Assembly: GCA_020002185.1 (NCBI GenBank)
Contig: CM034531.1
Coordinates: forward strand, 41,697,327-41,761,326
DNA length: 64,000 nucleotides
From: Paraescarpia echinospica
Taxonomy: Eukaryota > Annelida > Polychaeta > Sabellida > Siboglinidae
Reading direction: 5' to 3'
The notes under the pieces were generated by a model. The model searched no databases. It had not been told where the DNA came from and saw only the letters and a program-made list of their open reading frames with translations. Positions 51,301 through 62,653 of the stretch are shown here, in pieces; the stretch's first letter is position 1, and each line of letters starts with the position of its first letter. The position numbers and the translations under genes are program-made.

Positions 51301-54300
51301 GACTTCATCACTACACACTCTGTCAGTATACACAATGACTGCATCTTACTTTTACATTCCTCATCAATATTTTGACATTTCCCATACATTTTTTACAGCC
51401 CCATAAATACTTTTATATTCCCACATATACCTTAACAATTTCCACAAATATTTTTACAGTCCACATACTGCCACACAAATACTACAGTGTACTGGGAAAC
51501 TAGAGAAAAATGTAACATTGTCTCTGTATAAACTGCCTACAAACTTAATCATCAGATCACTGACATTATAAGACAGCCGAGACAACGCATCTGTTCATGG
51601 ATCTTGAATATACACATGCCATGCCTTACAAAACTGTTAAATCTCCAGTCACGATGATCATTATTTATATTTTATATTTTAACATAGAATATAGGTCATG
51701 CTTTGCATCTTTTCAACAAATACAATCTATTAATACCATAATAATTTACATGTATCCATTTCATGTTTACACACGCACACGCACACGCACGCACGCACAC
51801 ATATATTTATATGATGAATGGCAAATAACTAAGGAATCACACTTGACACGCTGGCCAACTACCCGCTATCAGCTAGTAAACAATGACAAATGAACAGGTA
51901 TATTGACGAAGCATTTTATTTAATGGGATCAGTTATAATTGAAGTATTGTAGCTTTTAATTGTAACATAGGAGATGACGATAACTTAGGTGTGTGTGGAT
52001 TTTTTATAACTACTGTCATTATCTTCATACCAGTTACTGCAGTAACAAATAAATACATCTAATTCTACTACTGTTTATCACTGTATTGAATTTACATTGT
52101 ATAGTAAGGATAAATGAATTAACTGATAATTATCATTGGATTAAATTACCAACTTATCAAACTGTACTAATCATATCCTGGTCTCGACTAAACTGTATTA
52201 ATTACTAATGCTAGACCAACAAAAACTGTACTATTGTTAAAAGAAGATTACGTGCTGATAACTATTTTAAAGAAATATATACTTGACAATTGTTTGTATC
52301 CAAATGGCAAACCTAGTTTAACCTACGACTTACTAGTTTATCTGGAACACATGTCACAAGCAATCAATCACAAAGACAGCCATCAGACAGCTCAGTGACA
52401 AAACAAAGCCTTCACAAGAGTTCCTAGAAAGCTGTTAGTTTGATTACATACTTCAAACAGGTCAACCTCATAAATGACGATGTACATATAATTCTAAGTG
52501 CCACACAACTGAGTGCAGGTGTTATCATCTCCTGTCAATCTGTTGTGTGTTAACAAATATAACTAACTATAACCTAAACAATCTGGTGTAAATTGTACAC
52601 AGAAAAGTCTTTTCAAAGACTACATAAAACTACTTTGAACATAAATAAATTCTGATATGGCACCTTGCAAGCGGCAACTCAGGGCAAAACGACACCTAGT
52701 TTGCAACGACTGCCAGAGCTGGGTGTATTTTGCGTTGTCTGGTTGTCCAAAATCATGNNNNNNNNNNNNNNNNNNNNNNNNNNNNNNNNNNNNNNNNNNN
52801 NNNNNNNNNNNNNNNNNNNNNNNNNNNNNNNNNNNNNNNNNNNNNNNNNNNNNNNNNNNNNNNNNNNNNNNNNNNNNNNNNNNNNNNNNNNNNNNNNNNN
52901 NNNNNNNNNNNNNNNNNNNNNNNNNNNNNNNNNNNNNNNNNNNNNNNNNNNNNNNNNNNNNNNNNNNNNNNNNNNNNNNNNNNNNNNNNNNNNNNNNNNN
53001 NNNNNNNNNNNNNNNNNNNNNNNNNNNNNNNNNNNNNNNNNNNNNNNNNNNNNNNNNNNNNNNNNNNNNNNNNNNNNNNNNNNNNNNNNNNNNNNNNNNN
53101 NNNNNNNNNNNNNNNNNNNNNNNNNNNNNNNNNNNNNNNNNNNNNNNNNNNNNNNNNNNNNNNNNNNNNNNNNNNNNNNNNNNNNNNNNNNNNNNNNNNN
53201 NNNNNNNNNNNNNNNNNNNNNNNNNNNNNNNNNNNNNNNNNNNNNNNNNNNNNNNNNNNNNNNNNNNNNNNNNNNNNNNNNNNNNNNNNNNNNNNNNNNN
53301 NNNNNNNNNNNNNNNNNNNNNNNNNNNNNNNNNNNNNNNNNNNNNNNNNNNNNNNNNNNNNNNNNNNNNNNNNNNNNNNNNNNNNNNNNNNNNNNNNNNN
53401 NNNNNNNNNNNNNNNNNNNNNNNNNNNNNNNNNNNNNNNNNNNNNNNNNNNNNNNNNNNNNNNNNNNNNNNNNNNNNNNNNNNNNNNNNNNNNNNNNNNN
53501 NNNNNNNNNNNNNNNNNNNNNNNNNNNNNNNNNNNNNNNNNNNNNNNNNNNNNNNNNNNNNNNNNNNNNNNNNNNNNNNNNNNNNNNNNNNNNNNNNNNN
53601 NNNNNNNNNNNNNNNNNNNNNNNNNNNNNNNNNNNNNNNNNNNNNNNNNNNNNNNNNNNNNNNNNNNNNNNNNNNNNNNNNNNNNNNNNNNNNNNNNNNN
53701 NNNNNNNNNNNNNNNNNNNNNNNNNNNNNNNNNNNNNNNNNNNNNNNNNNNNNNNNNTTCCTTTGATGATAAAATGTATCTGGTTGTGATCGCTACTCCC
53801 CAGTGGCTCACATATCTTGACATTGTCAACTAATTCATTCTGTGAGGACAAAACTATGTCTAACACATTCTCACCCTGGTTGGTTCTAGCACATGTTGAG
53901 AAAGGAATGTATCTTGAACTAAAACTAAAAACTTGTGGTCCTCACTCCCCATACTCTGTAGAGATTTCCATTGTATATGCCCGTGGTTAAAATCCCCCAT
54001 AATAATACAGTCCCGTTTGCTTACTTCCCTTATAGCGCTTTGTATTTTTTCATTCTCTTCTATGCTTATGTTTGGACTTCGATAAACTAACCCAACTGTT
54101 AACGTTGAGTTTCCTGTAACTATGTTACACCAAACAGCTTCTTCGCAATCCGCTTCTCTTTCTAATTTTATTTCATAAGCCTGAATAGATTCTTTAATAT
54201 ATAAAATAACTCCACCTCCCTTTCTTCCTATTCTATCTTTTCTAAACATTACATATCCTGTCAGTCCCAATTCTGCATCTGATATATCGGTGGTGGTCCA

Positions 54301-57300
54301 GGATTCGGTTATACCTATTATATGAGGGTCAATATCTTCTACCATAATGTTTAGTTCATTTCTTTTGTTTATTATACTCCTTGCATTTAAACAAACACAT
54401 TTATTTCCAGCTTCAGAAGAGTTTTCCACACTGTTATTTGCTGATTTATTTGTGCTGTCTTTATCTATGCCTCCATTTTCAGGCTTTTCTGTGAGTCCCC
54501 CTGCGAATCTAGTTTAAATAGATACAACCTGTCCCACTGTCAACAGATCGCAGCAGGTTCTCTGAGAAAACTGCTGCCCCTTTTCCACTAAGATGGAGGC
54601 CATCTCTCATGTACATATCTTCCCTCCCAACAAAGTATCCCCATAAATCTGTGAATCCCACCCCCTCTTCGTCACACATCTGCTCAACTAGTACGTTGAT
54701 CGCCATCCTCTTACAGTTTCTATACGTTGCCCCCCTTCCTCCCATTACTGGCAAAATTCCTGACAGAATAACTTGTTCAACTCTCGTCTTCTGTAGCTTC
54801 CTCACTAACTGTCTATACTTCTGTACTATCGCAGTTGTTCCCTCCCTGTCTGCATTATTTGTTCCTACATGTACCAGTATAGACCCCCCCTTGCCATGTC
54901 CTAATACCTTCTCTACCCTGTCAGTTACATGTTCAATCCTAGCCCCCGGTAAACAAACAACGACGTCCTTCCCCTCGCTCAGTGTCTTGTCCGTCTTTCT
55001 CATAATGGAGTCGCCCATAAACACCCTCTCTTTCCTCATTGCCCTCTCAATCACTGCCTTAGAATAGCTCCTTCTTCGGTTTGCATCTGTCTGCTTGTTG
55101 TCTTTCCCCCTGTCGTCTTCTCTCCTGTCACATTCTCTTCCGATCCATTCTTTCCTGTCGCTTTTTCTCTTGTCACCTTCCCTTTTATCGACTTCTCTTC
55201 TATCACATTTCTCTCACTTCCTTTCGTCCCTTCTTCGTTCGTCCCATCTCGTTTTCCTCTCTCCTCTCCCTTCCCATCTTCCCTCCCTCCTTCTCTACGG
55301 TCACTTTCTTCCCTGTCACCTTCACGCTTGTCACGTTTTCTGTTGTCGATTTTCCAATTTCTTCTCCTCCAATCACCTTCCCTCCTCTCAATCTCCTTTC
55401 CTCAGTTTTCTTGCCACTGCTATTCTCCTTCAGTCTTGCAGTATTCTCACCTCTCTCCCTGTCGTCTCTCTCCATTCGACCTGCCTCCTTGCTAATTCCC
55501 ATCTCCATTCCCTTCACAATATCTGTCAACCTAACTATCTCCTTCTGCAGACACTCCACCTTCCAACACCCAATGCACTGAAAGGTGAATCCTTCCTCCA
55601 TGGTTTCTGCCATGAGTACTGTATCTGTGTTTAGTGCAAGTACTCACTGTTGGCATGAGGAGTACTGTATCTGTGTTTAGTGCAAGTACTCACTGTTGGC
55701 ATAAGGCGTACTGTGTCTGTGTTTAGTACAAGTACTCACTGTTGGCATGAGGAGTACTGTGTCTGTGTTTAGTGCAAGTACCCACTGTTGGCGTGAGGCG
55801 TACTGTGTCTGTGTTTAGTGCAAGTACCCACTAGGCTTCACAGGCTTAGCTGTGTACTGTTGGCATGAGGAGTACAAGTAGTGGCTCACTGTTGGCATGA
55901 GGCGTACTGTGTCTGTGTTTAGTACAAGTACTCACTGTTGGCGGAGGCGTACTGTGTCTGTGTTTAGTGTTGGCTTGTGCAAGTACACCACTGTTGGCAT
56001 GAGGAGTACTGTGTCTGTGTTTAGTACAAGTACCCACTGTTGGCGTGAGGTGTACTGTGTCTGTGTTTAGTACAAATACTCACTGTTGGCGTGAGGTTGT
56101 GTCTATGTTTAGTACAAGTACTCACTGTTGGCATGAGGAGTACTGTGTCTATGTTTAGTACAAGTACCCACTGTTGGCATGAGGAGTACTGTGTCTGTGT
56201 TTAGTGCAAGTACCCACTGTTGGCATGAGGAGTACTGTGTCTGTGTTTAGTACAAGTACCCACTGTTGGCGTGAGGAGTACTGTGTCTGTGTTTAGTACA
56301 AATACTCACTGTTGGCGTGAGGTTGTGTCTATGTTTAGTACAAGTACTCACTGTTGGCATGAGGAGTACTGTGTCTGTGTTTAGTGCAAGTACCCACTGT
56401 TGGCATGAGGAGTACTGTGTCTGTGTTTAGTACAAGTACCCACTGTTGGCGTGAGGCGTACTGTGTCTGTGTTTAGTACAAATACTCACTGTTGGCGTGA
56501 GGTTGTGTCTATGTTTAGTACAAGTACTCACTGTTGGCATGAGGAGTACTGTGTCTATGTTTAGTACAAGTACCCACTGTTGGCATGAGGAGTACTGTGT
56601 CTGTGTTTAGTGCAAGTACCCACTGTTGGCGTGAGGCGTACTGTGTCTGTGTTTAGTGCAAGTACCCACTGTTGGCGTGAGGCGTACTGTGTCTGTGTTT
56701 AGTACAAATACTCACTGTTGGCGTGAGGTTGTGTCTATGTTTAGTACAAGTACTCACTGTTGGCATGAGGCGTGCCGTGTCTGCGAGACTTCTTGGTATG
56801 TGGAAGGAACTCGTAGACCTTGAAGGCTTCCCGCCCTCTCTTCTGACTGCTGTCCTTCACCTCCAAGACGTCGGCCAGGGAGTTGAGGGCGCACCGGAAG
56901 TTGGCCTTCCACCTCTTGGGATCTGGCTCATCCCGGCTGGGGACATACTTCCCTGCAGGTAGAGTACATTCAGTTATCACACTGGTACAAATCCATAGGT
57001 ATCCATGACTGTTGTACAACACACTAACAGGTATCCACAAATGTTGTACAACACACTAACAGGTATCCACAAATGTTGTACAACACACTAACACGTATCC
57101 ACAAATGTTGCACAACACACTAACAGGTATCCACAAATGTTGTACAACACACTAATAGGTTTCCACAAATGTTGTACAACACATTAACAGCTATCCACAA
57201 ATGTTGTACAACACACTAACAGGTATCATCCACAAATGTTGTGCAACACACTAACAGGTATCCACAAATGTTGTACAACACACTAATAGGTATCCACAAA

Positions 57301-59325
57301 TGTTGTACAACACACTAACAGCTATCCACAAATGTTGTGCAACACACTAACAGGTATCCACAAATGTTGTGCAACACTCACAAATCCACAAATGTTGACA
57401 TAAGTTCTGCAAGTCTGATAGTGTACAAGTTTAAACCAAACAGAACTGGTGCAAATTGTTAATTGATTTACAATTACATCTTATCGATCTTGTATGTTTA
57501 CGTGGGATCCAAAGCACATTATATATAAAACTTCCTTAACTGCCTACAAATAGCAAACCATTACAAAATGAAGTAACTAGTGTCATCTTTTTTATTATGC
57601 ATGCAACTCCAGAATGCTAAACCTTCATGGGTCAATCTCTCGATATATCCAAAATGCAACACTGACCTGCACCAAAATAAACAACACAAAATAAAAGAAG
57701 ATTTTATAAAGCCCCCTAGGAAGCACTGACCTGTATGCTCCGCCCACATCATGAATAAACATGAGTCAGTGTCCATCTGGTAGCTGGTGCGCGAGGCATG
57801 CAGCCATGGAATGCGTGCGAGTGTCTTAGCCTCATTCATCCAATGAAGACCCGGCACAGTGTTTGCCCCGAGCTGCATCTCAAGCCAGGGCCGCATCAAC
57901 TGGCGCTCCTCTGACATGCGCGAGGAGTGCAGCTTCATGACACTCCGCACGGTCAGCTGACCTGCGTCGATCACTGTGGTAGGTAGACAAGTGGAGCTGT
58001 CATGTGACATGGAACCGAGTGTGGCTCCGGACTCCACAGCCGTCGTGTCGTACAGGACAACGTTACAGCGCTGTCGACCGGAGTCGTTCTGCTCCAGGAC
58101 CGACTCCGGTATCTCCGTACAAAATTCCTCTGGAGACAGCCTGCAGGATGACTGTCTCTTTGGGGTCTTCAACTTGATCGTCAGTTTAGGGCCCTTCTGA
58201 CTGGGCAGGAACCCGTTGTGGTTCGGGTGGCGACGCTTCAGGGTCGTGGTCTTCTTCCTTCTACCTCGCCCAATCTCGTAGGTTCCTGCAAGGTGACAGT
58301 AGGTATTGTCTCATGTACAAGTTATTACAGGAATGTTTGAGATACTTATGTGTATGTACACTGATCTATTGGCATCCATCTATCTTGAAAGATAATGGCG
58401 CTACACCTTGGGTGATGTTTACATATGCATCCACACATGTGCACGTGGTCACCAGCTTCCTCCCTCGTTCATTCACACACATTCATGCACATGTGCACAC
58501 ACATGCACACATCAAAATGCATATATATGCACAAATGCACACACACACGCATGCACACACACACAGAGGCAAACACTCAATGATGCACACACACACACAG
58601 ACACGCACACAGGCACACACGCACACACACACACAGACACATGTGTGTACATTACACCTGACTTAGTATTTTGCAATATTTTGTGTGTAATGACTGTAAT
58701 CCACCATATTTCTTCTGTTTATTACACAAGCCATACACGCGTTTTAGAGATGCTTGTGTGCACATGCATGCGTGCACGACAGACACCTGCGTACCTGAGA
58801 GTTGTGAGATGACCTCAATAGCAATCTGTTCCTTCGCCCGCTGTTCCTCCACAGATCTGCCTTCTGATGTTTTTTCACTCGCCTCATCGCTGGGTGCCGC
58901 CACATGGCGGGGCATGGCCGCAGCAGGCACCTCGGCCTGAGCGATGCTACTGGGTGACATCTGACCCGTCGTATCGTCCAGGGAGACATCGACTGCTCCG
59001 AGACTGGTCACAGTTCCCAGTCCTGCACTCTGTCTCGAGGCCAAACGACGTCTCAACTCCGAGTTGCTCCACACCCCAGAGGGGGTGATGGGTGGACAGA
59101 GGTCAGTGCCTGGAGGGGGGCGCTTAGGAAGCTGCGGACCACTAGACTGCTGGTACTGACCGCTGATGGAGGTTGGGTATGCCTCGGTGGTGGGGTGCTG
59201 CAGAGTGACCGGTGTTTGGAAGGACGGAGGGTCAGCAGGGTTGGACATTGGAGGTACTTGAGGTCTGACTGCCACTGGACGTCTCTTGCGGCGTGTCTTC
59301 GCCACTGGCTTCTTCTTGGGCATCA
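47615..59325 (-). CDS. IRF-family transcription factor with internal DNA-binding domain and C-terminal C2H2 finger, four coding exons
   Basis: IRFs are nuclear transcription factors that bind GAAA-type sites and act in innate immunity and development. Joined exons give a protein of about 668 residues. Residues 1-305 are a low-complexity, basic-rich extension with possible nuclear-localisation clusters ([28 protein letters not shown]). Residues ~306-420 form the IRF DNA-binding domain with all five tryptophans: [30 protein letters not shown] and [14 protein letters not shown], followed by VYEFLP. Residues 613-633 form one C2H2 finger (CKEC, then H...H). All three junctions are GT-AG in phase 1 with matching codons. 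No canonical IRF-association domain is evident. The DNA-binding domain is closest to IRF1/2. It runs toward CFAP69, tail to tail. Coordinates include introns. Confidence 0.9.
48345..51330. repeat. 22-23-bp array, ~3 kb, starting at the IRF exon 4 acceptor
   Basis: About 130 units of CACTACACATCAACTCACTC CGT or CACTACACACAACTCACTCC GT. The first unit begins at the splice acceptor itself: the last intron bases (minus strand GAGTTGTGTGTTTCAG) are part of the repeat. Composition drifts from ACACACAACTC on the left to ACATCAACTC on the right. Confidence 0.97.
51330..52656. other. Intronic sequence, nothing recognised
   Basis: AT-rich unique sequence in the third intron of the IRF-like gene. No gene, RNA or repeat family could be supported. 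Confidence 0.55.
52657..52757 (+). mobile_element. Possible PHD-finger fragment of a retroelement, cut by gap
   Basis: The plus strand reads [20 protein letters not shown] then WVYFALSGC. The VCNDCQSWV pattern is like the CxxCxxWxH core of PHD fingers found in ORF1 of some CR1-like elements, but the expected His is Tyr. It lies on the opposite strand to the esterase-bearing element across the gap. The evidence is thin. Confidence 0.3.
52758..53757. other. Assembly gap of exactly 1000 N
   Basis: Placeholder gap that removes the reverse transcriptase part of the retroelement at 53758-55613. Confidence 0.99.
53758..54483 (-). pseudogene. ORF2 N-terminus: APE-type endonuclease, frameshifted
   Basis: It begins close to the ORF1 stop ([15 protein letters not shown]) and contains [60 protein letters not shown] and EPTR. 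A one-base shift near 53870 moves the frame to [15 protein letters not shown], and [10 protein letters not shown] completes the SDH motif at the gap edge. Catalytic Asn, Glu, Asp/Asn and SDH residues are all present. Confidence 0.9.
54509..55202 (-). CDS. ORF1 esterase-like (SGNH/GDSL) domain of the CR1-like element
   Basis: The GDS block ([15 protein letters not shown]) carries the nucleophile Ser. [12 protein letters not shown] is the GxND-type block, and [20 protein letters not shown] supplies the Asp-x-x-His pair. The reading frame is open upstream of the first Met (55054) through a Lys/Arg/Asp-rich stretch to about 55200, so the domain is the C-terminal part of ORF1. Its role in retrotransposition is not established. 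It stops at 54509, just before ORF2. Confidence 0.88.
55203..55613 (-). CDS. ORF1 N-terminal segment of the CR1-like element
   Basis: It starts [20 protein letters not shown], with a CxxC pair and a short heptad-like helix ([17 protein letters not shown]), then a highly charged, repetitive Lys/Arg/Glu region. It is separated from the esterase part by a one-base frameshift near 55200. Confidence 0.65.
   Translation of the reverse strand: MAETMEEGFTFQCIGCWKVECLQKEIVRLTDIVKGMEMGISKEAGRMERDDRERGENTARLKENSSGKKTEERRLRGGKVIGGEEIGKSTTENVTSVKVTGKKVTVEKEGGKMGRERREENEMGRTKKGRKEVREM
55625..56757 (-). repeat. ~46-bp array whose unit copies the IRF exon 3 end and splice donor
   Basis: About 24 units. On the minus strand each contains the last exon codons and the donor: CACGCCAACAGTGAGTACTT (or CATGCCAACAGTGGGTACTT), followed by GTACTAAACACAGACACAGT. 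The real boundary is the right-most unit (exon ends ...CCAACA, donor GTGAGT). Units carry either GTGAGT or GTGGGT. Confidence 0.95.
56758..56952 (-). CDS. IRF-like gene coding exon 3 (second half of DNA-binding domain)
   Basis: Acceptor CTCTACCTGCAG, donor GTGAGT (minus strand). It encodes [60 protein letters not shown] and TPHAN. It holds the fifth Trp and the recognition-helix motif [11 protein letters not shown], where IRFs make base contacts. Phase is 1 on both sides. Confidence 0.95.
57000..57400. repeat. ~32-bp tandem repeat
   Basis: About 12 units of AGGTATCCACAAATGTTGTA CAACACACTAAC, about 45 bases from the acceptor of IRF exon 3. The unit contains no exon sequence. Confidence 0.95.
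57731..58285 (-). CDS. IRF-like gene coding exon 2 (basic linker and first half of DNA-binding domain)
   Basis: Acceptor GTCACCTTGCAG, donor GTCAGT (minus strand). It encodes [20 protein letters not shown], a Ser/Thr-rich linker, then [40 protein letters not shown] and [14 protein letters not shown] with four of the five tryptophans. The exon ends at the HTG position used by vertebrate IRF genes as well. Confidence 0.93.
58480..58640. repeat. (CA)n-rich simple repeat
   Basis: Interrupted CACACA tract with GCACATGTGCACAC and ACGCACAC segments in IRF intron 1. Confidence 0.95.
58795..59325 (-). CDS. IRF-like gene coding exon 1 (N-terminal extension)
   Basis: The acceptor GTGTTGCAG is followed by TGATGCCC; the ATG at 59323 is the first in this exon and starts [20 protein letters not shown]. 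The upstream acceptor implies a non-coding first exon. A candidate donor, CTC then GTGAGT (minus strand), lies at 59488-59486. The rest is Pro/Ser/Gln-rich and probably disordered, ending with an Ala/Glu-rich helix ([18 protein letters not shown]). No known domain is present. Donor GTACGC, phase 1. Confidence 0.82.
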
Positions 59326-59489
59326 CTGCAACACGAGTCTTATTTACACACCATGGCAAAGTACTATCTGTTTGACATGTGTGCACATACAAACACTTAT
59401 ACATTCAAGTTGTCTGACTTTCACTACAGGATGACGACAGACGGCATGCCTGGCCAGAGGACACCCCCTGAATGAGAAGGCACTCACGA

Positions 59490-62390
59490 GAACAGCATCA
59501 TTTGTAAAGGTAACAGGCGTTCCCGTCTAGAGTGATCGACGAAGAAGAAGACCTTGCATGACAAATACACATACACTGTACCTTATTTAAAACAAACATT
59601 GATTAAGACAAAAAATGGTCAGCAATTCTTGTTAAGATATTGTAGTCGCTGTCATCTGGGGCCGCCTCATTTACATTAAATGTGATTTGTACCTTTTTAA
59701 TAGAGCCTAACACGTGTAATGTTTATATGGGAGTAAGCATTGTTTAAATTTGGAAATAAAAAAACTTACTTTTGACTTTGCTGGTATATTTAGCAATTTG
59801 GAACACAGCACACAAACTTGTGTGTTGCACATTAATGATTGGTCGTACATTGTGTACACATAGCTGTACATTATGACCAGGTGATCATGTGTACACTATT
59901 GTACAATGGTATTTGCTTTCTTACAGTATAACATCTCTAGTCAATGTACACAATACCACTCTAGTGTAAACAACATATATCATGTATGAATCTGATACCA
60001 TTACTTGCAATAAATCTTGATATTTAATTAAAATAAACTAATATTTAATTGAATCATGAGCAACTTTTCACCACACACCAGAGGCAATTAAGAAAATACT
60101 GTCAAATAATTTATAATTCAAGTGAAAAGTAGCACGAACGATGACAGAATTTCAGCTGTATGTGTGTTCTGATCTCTCACAACAAGCACAAATAGTGATC
60201 ACATGACCAGCTGATGGGGGTCGTAGGTCGCGTTTGGCAGGCAGTCACTCATTGCAGGTATATTACTGTTAGAAACAATCCATGCCTAGGATGTTTGTTA
60301 TTCAAGAGAGGTTGCCCAAGATCAGTTCTACAGCAATGTATATTAATTAAGTTTAACACATGTTTGGGTAGTCTGATGACGTCATAGATCTATAGAGTTT
60401 ATACTCTATTTTCAACATGATCAAAATTTGAACATTTAGGACTGGTTTTCTTGTCACACGTGAATAGGATTCTAAATTGCTGTTCACAAGACAGAGACTT
60501 GAGGCCGAGTACATTTTCACGAGTACAAGTACAAGTACAAGTACTCTGCTTGACCCTCCCGCCACCACTATGTACTTAAGAAGACTAATGTCCAGGGTTT
60601 GACATTAATGCTTGTCTGCGGTTCTGAATTACTTCATGCAACTGTTTTACAAACAACACCAAGAATTTGTCATTGAGCTACGTCACTACTTGCAAATATA
60701 TGGCTTATGTGCATGTTAAGCCAAATTAATTTGTGTTACATGAATGAGTGCATTTTTCATAAAATAACAGCAAATAACAGTTTATTTATTGCTACCAGCA
60801 TGTCACGCGAGAAGACGACTGAGCAGGTGTCCTCATATACAACCAACTACATAATTAGCCAAGATCAAGGATGCCGCACTCTTACCTGGGATGAACTCCA
60901 TTTTGTTCATCGTGTTCCAGATCCACGTCGGTTCAAAGTTAATAACCATTTATTGCAGGACCAAGATTCATACAGTACTCAGTGTATGTCGGAAATAAAT
61001 TTGATTACACCTTAAATGCATTTGTAAACAAATGTTATTTGGTAAGTTGTTGGATGACATTTTCATTGAACATAGACAATGCTAGAATTACAGTGGGTAT
61101 ACATTCTACAATGAACTGTATACACATCACAGAGAAAGTGCAACAATCTATTCAAAATAGCACATAACTGTCAGATGGACAAAGGTCAGGTCACAAAACC
61201 AACACCGAAAATAAAACGAGCCACGTATGGAACAGCCAAGTATGGAACAGCCTGCATCGTGCGATCAGTGAACTACGTCCCACAATTTAGTTTCTGATGA
61301 AGCCACAAATGGTAGAAATGTTTGTGTGTGTGTGAGTGCGTGTGCGTGTGCGTGTGCGTGTGCGTGTGTGTCATTTATTCTTTATTTATTTATCTAACTT
61401 GTGTAACATATGAGTTGTTAAATGCCATCATGGATTATTTTATTGGATACATGATTTAAGTTATCTGCAGGTGATACATACTTAGTGGAGATCAATTATT
61501 CAATGCACACAACACAGCCAAAATTATGATAATTTTGATAACATTTAATTTACGAGAAATATATAGAACTTTGTATTAGGTCTAAGAAGTCTGACACGTA
61601 TAAAATAAATGTTGCTAGAAATAACAGAAGAACAGACGAAAGGATTATTATAAAGACAAAATGTCCTAGTACAAGTAATGGTAAACCTCAATGCAAAGTA
61701 GTATTCTACGTGGTATTTTGATAGTATATATATATATGTGCAAACTGTGACAAGTTTCTGGTCACAGGAACAGTCTGTTGGCACGGTAACAATAGGTGCA
61801 CTAGTCCAGAGAAACGCCCTATAAATTGTTCATATATATTTTGTTATTTTGGAATACAATCATTAGCATTTTATTGTCGATAAAATTTTAATGCTGAGCT
61901 GTTAATTAAACATGATATTCACAACAAAGTAATTAAAACAAATTAATTTAATTGCTTAACTTTCCAGCAAATCAAATTAGGCAAATAAAACAATTTAACA
62001 ATGAATCTGCAATTTAACATTTTCATTGACATCCCTATCTTGGTATACACGTGCAGTTTGACGTGACATCAGAACAACAGTGAGGATTTGTCGTAGAGTA
62101 AATTTTCCATGCAGTATTTGTTTTCAAAATTCATTTTTTTAAAACTTGACTGTATATCATTGAGCAGTTTTACCGCCCTGTGGATTACTGCCATACACAT
62201 GCTTGTCTGCGTGACCCTGTGTTATTCCAAATAGAGCAATTTTATTACCTTGGATTTTACCGTTATCGTTGACATATGTACTAGTGCTAGGTGTCGTAAC
62301 CAGAATATCTTGTAAGAGATGACACTCTGCTAAAGCAATTTGCAAGGTTTTATCACAATGCCATCACTATGGGTAAAACTATTTCGGTAT
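59490..62390. other. AT-rich region upstream of the IRF-like gene
   Basis: It probably contains the IRF first exon and promoter near its left edge, though I cannot place them. A short TGCGTGTGCG repeat lies at 61320-61372. Small open frames (for example 60797-61015) show no recognised motif. Confidence 0.5.
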
Positions 62391-62395
62391 TTTGG

Positions 62396-62653
62396 CTAAA
62401 ATGTTTCTAATACCCAGCCAGTGACATTTGTAACTTTGTTGGTTAGCACCCTGTCAGAAACAACACTGCACACGCCACAACTTATGAATGCAACATCAGG
62501 GAGTGACAGGCAGATCTGGTTGTGCCCAAAAGTCCCCACCCCACAGGGGCCCCCTGGGGGAAATTCAAGTACAAATCTATAAACCACCCTAGTGAGCCCA
62601 CTAGCATGGCTACAAAATGTCATGTAATACATACTCAGAGAGCGGTCCTTCAT
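62396..62653 (-). other. Unrecognised 85-codon open stretch at the edge of the 83-bp array
   Basis: The minus strand reads MKDRSLSMYYMTFCSHASGL, VVYRFVLEFPPGGPCGVGTF and NKVTNVTGWVLETF. It starts at the outermost unit of the neighbouring array and is GC-richer than the flanks. It might be an exon or a transposon fragment; nothing in it is diagnostic. Confidence 0.25.

Larger units (their letters stand above)
53758..55613 (-). mobile_element. CR1-like non-LTR retrotransposon with esterase ORF1, 3' part in gap
   Basis: On the minus strand there is a three-part layout: a charged N-terminal ORF1 segment, an SGNH/GDSL esterase-like domain and then an APE-type endonuclease of ORF2. Esterase domains in ORF1 are a known trait of CR1-like elements. 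The element sits in sense orientation inside the third intron of the IRF-like gene. Frameshifts in ORF1 (near 55200) and ORF2 (near 53870) show it is inactive. Confidence 0.88.

Noticed and set aside
48345..51330. CRISPR-like regular array of 22-23-bp units
   Set aside because: Units are head-to-tail without unique spacers, the genome is animal, and no cas genes are present. It is a minisatellite.
60707..61167. Short frames such as MSREKTTEQVSSYTTN
   Set aside because: No domain, no splice context and AT-rich surroundings; not enough to call a gene.
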